Origin: Priapulus caudatus
Taxonomy: Eukaryota > Priapulida > Priapulimorpha > Priapulimorphida > Priapulidae
NCBI RefSeq assembly: GCF_000485595.1
Contig: NW_014577296.1
Location: 450,910-472,693, forward strand
Length of the DNA: 21,784 nucleotides
Direction of reading: 5' to 3'
Shown here: in pieces, positions 16,701 to 21,784 of the stretch
How the letters are laid out: the number at the start of each line of letters is the position of its first letter
Numbering within the stretch: position 1 is the stretch's first letter
Notes under the pieces: generated by a model
The model's input: only the letters and a program-made list of their open reading frames with translations
What the model was told of the DNA's origin: nothing
Database searches by the model: none
Program-made: the position numbers and the translations under genes

Positions 16701-18772
16701 CGCGCATGACTATACGTGACAGCAAGAAAGTGGGGGCCCCGCAGACAGAGAGGGGACTCTGTCGAGGGTATCCGGGTATACGCAGGATTTGCGCACATTT
16801 TGCAGAGTATACACGATCCACGCGAGCCAAGAGGATGTTTTCTTCTTACGTATGCTCCTGCACGAGTCCGGGGACTCACATTAATTCCAAGCACTCCCGT
16901 ACAGTGGATGGTTACGTTGCGCACATACGCCAATTCGTGCCACATGCGAGGCTCCTGGAAGATGACGCAACATGGGATGCCACCAATGCACTGAAGCTGC
17001 GCTATCGCAATCACCATATAAGTGCGCAATCTATTCGCCATCATGCTGCCACACATGTGGTGTGGCGGACCAACCCAGTTGTGGCTTTAATCGACAGGGC
17101 ATGCTTTGACGTGCGACTTCAGTACCATGCCCAGCTAGCAATCCCTGGTATGGATATCGGGTTCACTGATGACATATTCAATAATGTCTCTTAACGCAAT
17201 TGAGAGACAAGACTCATGTCCCTGGTGGCGGCAAAGACCTTACTCAGCTTCAGTCTGCAAAACGCACCAGCGTGTCAATGCAGCGCGACACAATGTCACG
17301 TGAAGTTCTCAGGGAAACATCATACAACATCCGTTCCTGCATACAAGGAATCATGTTACATCAACGAGCCTAAACTACTACCTGAATCAGAGAGAATGGC
17401 TACAACAACCATCGTCAAGCATCACTACTGAAAAAGGCGGAATATTCTTCCTCAACGTCAGGGGGAACTGGAAAGACCTTCGTCACCATCTTACTGTTGG
17501 CAAAAGATCAGAGCAACAGAAAAAGATTTACCTTGCCTGAGCATGCCTTGGCATTCGCAGCTACACTACTTTCAAGGGGGTCGTACAGCACATTCAACAT
17601 TCAAGCTGCCACTAAACTTAGGCACAAAACGCACACACCCACCTGTACTACTCCAAGGCAGGCGATGCGGGAGAGCTCCTCCAATGGTACATTACCTAAT
17701 TGTGGGGAGATGCACAATGTCGCCACAGGCTGCTGTTGAACGCTCGTCGACCGAACCCTGCCGTCACGTGACCAGCCGCGGCAATGGAAGATCCATGGGA
17801 GGGCATTACGCTTTCGTAAGTCACAGGTGACTCCGCCGACCCTTCCCGTCATCTACCAGAGAGGCACACGTGCTGAGAACTAAAAGCATGCATCAAGTCG
17901 TCATATATCTGAGCCAGCGTGCGGCAGCTTGGTGTCTGTCCACCAACATTGAGGCGCTCACCTCTAGCGGAGCAACGCAAGGACTTTTGCAGCACATTCT
18001 ACTTCGGCATGGTGATGGCACGATCCCATGGACGTGAAGGCACGATACCGTCCTCCATTCAGGTCAATGTGTTGCATAGTTTGACCGACCTGCAGGCGAG
18101 CGCGTATTTCCGAACCTCGCCGAGCATTTACACGACCACAGCCATGGTTTGTGCGCAAGAAAGAGGCCATTCTCGCACCAAAGAATGATACGCCGGTAAA
18201 CACTTGTCAATGCTCAGCTGCTCAAAGCCGCTACCTGGTGCCATGCAAGTATACAGTCCATCGACACCATGGTTCACAACAAGACTTACATTGGCTAACT
18301 ACCCCATTGCAGGTTCTAACTCTATGCGCGCAAGCTGGTGTCCCACATCATCGCCCTCTAATCATGAGTCGGACTCCATTTTTGCTCCTGCGAATTAGAC
18401 GCTCCAAAAGCTGTGCTAATTGGCACCGGTGGTAGCCAAAAAACCTCATGCCTCACGTCTATCGAGGGCACACCATCATTACAGGCTGTGCTGCTGGCGA
18501 TAGAGGTCTTCATTCCTCGCATTCCCATCATCCCCACAGAACGTGCCATTTCAGTTCAAGCGCTCTACAATTCCATCGCATCAAACTAAGCTTCGCATGA
18601 GCATCCAACAAGCCCGGGCCATGACAACTGTCTGTCGTCGGTCTGCACCTTCGGACAGTCCTGCTTCATCCACACACTGTACGTGGGGAGCTCAAGAGTT
18701 GAAGACGCCACGAAACTCTAACATATTCAGCACAGAAAAGAAGACGACAACATTTGTTTACCAAGGCTTTAA
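13797..18772 (+). pseudogene. Helitron Rep/helicase (RepHel), frameshifted
   Basis: The gene would encode the rolling-circle transposase of Helitron B, about 1,650 residues. From ATG 13797 (MPPKRPHIARKSPK): a 23-residue repeat domain (to about 14460); a Cys-rich LCCSGG...LPP block (about 14658-14690); Rep landmarks CRGDDGYHF, ILPSSFTGG and FNDAMTYVR (about 15676); the HUH motif LPHAHI (15932-15949); and tyrosines spaced Y-x3-Y in a KYLAKYVNKG context (16366-16394). The helicase follows: GGTGKT Walker A (17461-17478), RGRTAHSTFKLPLN (about 17575-17625), TLPVI...RGTRAE (about 17839-17878) and LYVGSSRV (18677-18700). Consecutive motifs often need a 1-nt frame change, for example between EWQERG and LPHAHI. 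The Walker B region reads IVGRCTMS where IxDECTMS is expected. It is decayed, or uncorrected sequence. Confidence 0.9.
13871..14460 (+). repeat. ~70-bp coding tandem repeat, 9 units (RepHel N-terminus)
   Basis: Nine copies of ACTCCCGAAGTCCATCAG begin near 13872, 13941, 14012, 14083, 14158, 14229, 14303, 14371 and 14442. The undamaged spacing is 69 bp = 23 residues with consensus ETPEVHQARLHQMR then ETAAAVRQH. Later units differ by 1-6 bp and break the frame. Similar Arg/Glu-rich N-terminal repeats are known in animal Helitron proteins. The minus-strand frame here (14025-14456) is a shadow. Confidence 0.88.
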
Positions 18773-18957
18773 AATAAAAAGTAACCGTTTTTACCCATGG
18801 CTCATGACCTTATTTCCACTGATTTCTAAATATTGATATTCGTGTGCCAATAATTTCTCCATATTCCCCGAACTGTCTCCTATGTGTGTAGTTATTATGT
18901 TACTATGACATTAGTAGCACGATTTTACCGCCAGCGCAGCGGGTAACCACAGCTTAG

Positions 18958-19827
18958 TTCTAATTATATATTTGAGTTCGTATGTACTCTTATGTTATCT
19001 ATGTGTGGTATTGTATGTATGTACTGTATGTAGTATGTATGTATGTATCTTCGCCCTATAGCGGCAGCCGAACGCTCAAGCGAATCTGGAATGGAATTTT
19101 CACAGGGGCCAATTCTTATACCGCGGCTAGGAGAGTGAATGTTTCCCTGAGAACGAAAAACGCTGTTCATAACCGTCAACTCACTGAAAAATCCTAAAAA
19201 AAAACCGATCAATTCGTACACTTGTTGCAACACATGAAAAATCGATAGGCTACGATTTTTGCCAATCCGCTTCATCAGCTGTTTGCTATGAGAACCGAAA
19301 ACCAGTAACTAAAACAGTAGCACAGCCAGGACCAGTTCAGAGTTTAAGACTGCATGTTTTATCAAGGAGGCTTTAAATAGAAGTTTGCAACTATTCGTTA
19401 CATGCTGTTGACGTGCCGTACGTGCCATACGTACGTGGCCATACGTAATTGCCGTCGTTCGGCAGCTCAACAGTTCCACACACTCAGGATCTTTACATAT
19501 TTCCCCAGAGAATAAACCAAACATATGTTATCAATAGGTTTTCAAATGAAAACTGCAACCACATTCGTAACATGCTGTTATAATAACTCTTTCTTCAATT
19601 TTAGCAACCATATACTATTATGTTCCAGGGGTTTAAGTTGTGGTTGTGCTGCACATAAATTCATCACGTAACAGTTTTTCAACCATGCCCTAGAAATGTA
19701 AATATTCATATCTGTGCACTTGCTATTGTCGATTTTACCCAATGTTTCCTATTGTGTCCGATTATTTAGTAGTGGTATGAATCTAGTAGCACGATTTTAC
19801 CCAGCGCAGCGGGTACCACGCAGCTAG
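18958..19827 (+). mobile_element. Non-autonomous Helitron C
   Basis: It starts with (T)TCTAATTATATATTTGAG directly after the CTTAG of unit B, then GTATGTATGTAT runs and the GCGGCAGCCGAACGCTCAAGCG block. It ends with GTAGCACGATTTTACCC, a hairpin TACCC-AGCGCAGC-GGGTA (19798-19815), CCACGCAG and CTAG (19824-19827), followed by T. At about 870 bp it is a shorter relative of unit A, with no coding and the same subterminal blocks. Confidence 0.83.
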
Positions 19828-20960
19828 TAGGCTATATATAGACTCCCCTAGTTGCCGTGCTCGTTGCCTCGCTGCACCACGTCTGCCCACTCTGCCCGCC
19901 GCAAGTAGTACCGACGCAGTGCCTCCAATGCATGGTCGCTTACACAGTAATACTGTATCGTCGTGCAGGCATTGTGATTTCGTAATATATACACCCGCCA
20001 GTGCATAATTTTCGAGCCATTAAAGCAATATTAGACATAAAGGAGCAGTGTCAATTAATTTATTTCTTGTTAATACCACCGTACGTTAAATATTGATATA
20101 CGGAAGTTGTATCGCGATATATCGAGAGTTTTCAAAAATATATTGCAATATACCGATATACCGGTATATCGTTACACCCCTATACAGTGACGCTATCAGA
20201 AACCAAGACGAATTGGTGTTTATAGTTGGTCAATGTTCAGTGCATTTTTGTAAGTACATAGTATCAGTAGTATTTCTTTATATCATTAGTAGTAATATCA
20301 TTAGCAGTAAATTGCAGTAACTATATGGTTTTAAAGTAGTCTAGCAAGCAGTACAAGCCGTGTAATCATTCCAGGAGTGAATACAAATAGATCTATTATT
20401 ATTTACTCCTGATCATACCAATGTGAGGTGACTCTGCTTTACTGGCAGCAAGCAGCTTTGATGCTTCTGCTTTTATTTGCTTGAGGCAGAACTTGCGGGT
20501 GTGAGCATCAGTAAAAACGATCAAAGTACACATGAGGGGCGCGCCGCGGTTGTAATCACTAATTACATAGAAACAGGTAGATAGTTGTTACTGGGAATCT
20601 CCATTTTTATGACCGCTTCGTAATATCGTGTCAGCAATATTTGTCCCTTCGAATATAGATATGTGACGTAATACGACTTGTTCTTATTGCATCAATCCGT
20701 ATTCATGTCAATTCGATTCAGTATTCCTCGTGCATCGTAGGGGAGGTTGAATCTTTTGTTACGTAGAGACGACAATCACTGCTAAGCTGCGCGAAGACAA
20801 GTCCGAGAATGAGTCCGATGTTGCGCGCATTATCCGGGGGTTTACGGCGAAACGTAAACAGTCACAAAGACTTGCGTGCCGCGCGCGTTGCTGGCCGCGC
20901 ATGCGTAGTCGCCCGCATCTAAATATGTCGCAGTCTCGATCACGTACTGACTGCTTTCTT
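19828..20960. other. AT-rich flank, no gene recognised
   Basis: It contains a TATATATAGACT motif directly beyond the Helitron end, a transposon terminus (20090-20182) and AT-rich sequence with AGTA-type low complexity near 20270-20310. The open frame 20093-20320 lies across the transposon terminus and is not credible. Confidence 0.55.
20090..20182 (-). mobile_element. DNA-transposon terminus remnant ending CACCCCTA
   Basis: It has ATATCGCGATATATCGA, then ATATATTGCAATATACCGATATACC and a final CGTTACACCCCTA (20182), all rich in self-complementary ATAT/CG words. It resembles the complement of the end at 9650. The flanks of the two ends do not match, so they need not belong to one insertion. Confidence 0.4.
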
Positions 20961-21190
20961 TCCCACTTATCTCAGTTTCGTTGTTGTCACGGTTAGCCGC
21001 CGTCTCCGTCGACCGGCATCCGAAGCCACCAGTAGCTGTGGCACCTGGCCAGCTGCGCGCAACGCGCGCGAGGCGGCAGTACGTGCGAGAGGAGGCAGCG
21101 GGAAGGATGAGTAGAAGGCCGCGCTAGCGTAAAGCGTGGAGCGAAGCAGGCAGTACAGTTTAGAGCCACGCAAGCAGAGTTCGTGGGACT
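20961..21190. other. GC- and CpG-rich stretch
   Basis: A clear rise in G+C and CpG begins near 20810-20910 (GCGCGC-rich words) and continues to the minisatellite. It could be a promoter-type CpG-rich region or part of an unidentified element. No coding is supported on either strand. Confidence 0.4.
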
Positions 21191-21199
21191 GTTGCAGGC

Positions 21200-21498
21200 C
21201 TGGGTGAGACGGGACGTAGTGTCGTCCCAGCCAGTGCGTGAGAGAGGACGTGGCTGTCGTCCGTCAGCCCGTGCGTGAGAGAGGACAATACGTGGTTGTC
21301 GTCCCAAGCCGTGCGTGAGAGAGGACGGTGTCGTCCCACCGTGCGTGAGCAAATGGACGTGTGTCGTCCCAGCCGGGCGTGGAAAGGACTTTCCCACTGG
21401 GAGAAGAACGTGTGTTTGCGTCCCAGCCGTGCCTGAGGAGGGAACGCTGTATCGTGCCCACGCGTGCGTGAGAAGAGGAACGTGTGTGATCCCAGGAA
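21200..21498. repeat. Degenerate ~45-50-bp minisatellite
   Basis: About six to eight units centre on GTCGTCCCAGCCGTGCGTGA plus GAGAGGACGTG. They vary in length through small indels and lose similarity to the right. The 240-residue minus-strand frame over this and the next tract comes from the repeat. Confidence 0.85.
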
Positions 21499-21680
21499 GA
21501 AGAAGAAGAAGAAGAGAAGAAGAAGAATGAAGAGAAGAGGAGAAGAAGAAGAAGTAGAAGAAGAAGAAGAGCAGAAGAGGAAGACGAGTAGGAGAGAAGG
21601 TATGCACGAAGAAGTGAAGAGTAATGAAAGAGAAAAAAGAATAATAAGAAGAAAGAAGAAAGATGGTAAAGGAGAGAAGA
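21495..21680 (+). repeat. GAA/AGA purine tract
   Basis: About 185 bp almost wholly of A and G on the + strand (AGAAGAAGAAG...AGAGGAAG). It could form triplex DNA. It directly follows the minisatellite. Confidence 0.93.
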
Positions 21681-21713
21681 GGAATGGAGACGCAGAGCGA
21701 GCGGCCGTGCCAC

Positions 21714-21783
21714 ATATATGTTAAGTTGATTGTTATCGGTGACTAGTTGTTACCCGAGCTTTTCATTACATATATGTTAAGTC
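21714..21783 (+). repeat. Short direct repeat at the window end
   Basis: ACATATATGTTAAGT occurs at about 21712 and again near 21769, 57 bp apart. The second copy runs to the window edge. It could be the start of a tandem array or an LTR-type border; too little sequence is visible to decide. Confidence 0.6.
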
Positions 21784-21784
21784 G

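Larger units (their letters stand above)
11522..18957 (+). mobile_element. Autonomous-type Helitron B with RepHel gene
   Basis: It starts TCTAATATATATTGAGG directly after the CTAG of unit A. It ends with GTAGCACGATTTTACC, the AGCGCAGCGGGTA hairpin segment and CTTAG (18953-18957), a 1-nt variant of CTAG. It is about 7.4 kb. Order: shared 5' terminal block, GT microsatellite region, a GGGGGGTTCG-ended insertion, two ~185-bp repeats, the RepHel reading region (13797 to about 18772) and the shared 3' terminal block. This is the layout of an autonomous Helitron, but the coding region is full of small indels, so it would not be active as read. Confidence 0.87.

Noticed and set aside
9650-20182. A single 10.5-kb transposon bounded by TAGGGGTG and CACCCCTA
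   Set aside because: The ends share motifs but the immediate flanks do not form a matching target-site duplication, so two separate remnants are simpler.
20993-21715. 240-residue minus-strand open frame
   Set aside because: It lies over the minisatellite and the GAA tract and reads as Ser/Leu/Phe-rich low complexity followed by a repeat-derived peptide. No domain or codon-level signal supports it.
1-21784. tRNA or rRNA genes
   Set aside because: I saw no complete A-box/B-box pair with a cloverleaf and no conserved rRNA words; GGTTCGA-like words near 5082 and 12818 stand alone.

Overview
This looks like a repeat-rich metazoan nuclear fragment. Its only recognisable host gene is an intron-containing phosphomannomutase (PMM1/PMM2 family), and its largest feature is an animal-type RepHel Helitron. 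I cannot name the species. An early-branching invertebrate such as a sponge or cnidarian is a guess, based on the compact introns and the Helitron type. There is no operon, ribosome-binding-site structure or dense bacterial coding.

Layout. (1) 1-2838: the 3' part of a PMM copy with frameshifted exons. Its penultimate intron carries a ~1.76 kb insertion (about 669-2427) that is absent from the other copy. (2) 2839-3300: an LTR plus primer-binding site that interrupts this copy just after its 3' end, followed by a 21-bp minisatellite. (3) 3300-4711: AT-rich, low-complexity DNA with a short TTAGGG tract and a cluster of hairpins upstream of PMM exon 1. (4) 4712-8881: the second PMM copy, with exon 1 and the four C-terminal exons clean and in frame. 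I cannot find the middle exons (roughly residues 24-120) in the 2.9 kb between. A MITE-like element (about 4850-5224) sits in the first intron. (5) 8882-10093: non-coding DNA with a poly-T run and a hairpin-bearing transposon end. (6) 10094-19827: three Helitrons in the same orientation, abutting head to tail. They are a 1.4 kb non-autonomous unit, a 7.4 kb unit with a Rep/helicase gene, and a 0.87 kb non-autonomous unit. Each begins TCTAAT-like and ends in a small hairpin plus CTAG (CTTAG in the middle unit). The whole block lies between an A and a T, the normal Helitron target. (7) 19828-21784: AT-rich DNA with another transposon terminus, then GC-rich DNA, a ~50-bp minisatellite and a long GAA-type purine tract.

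The PMM gene would convert mannose-6-phosphate to mannose-1-phosphate for GDP-mannose and glycosylation. Everything else is mobile or repetitive. The exons of the second PMM copy read cleanly, whereas the first PMM copy and the Helitron gene carry many 1-nt indels. That fits either real decay or an assembly whose repeats were not polished, and this caveat applies to every pseudogene call here.
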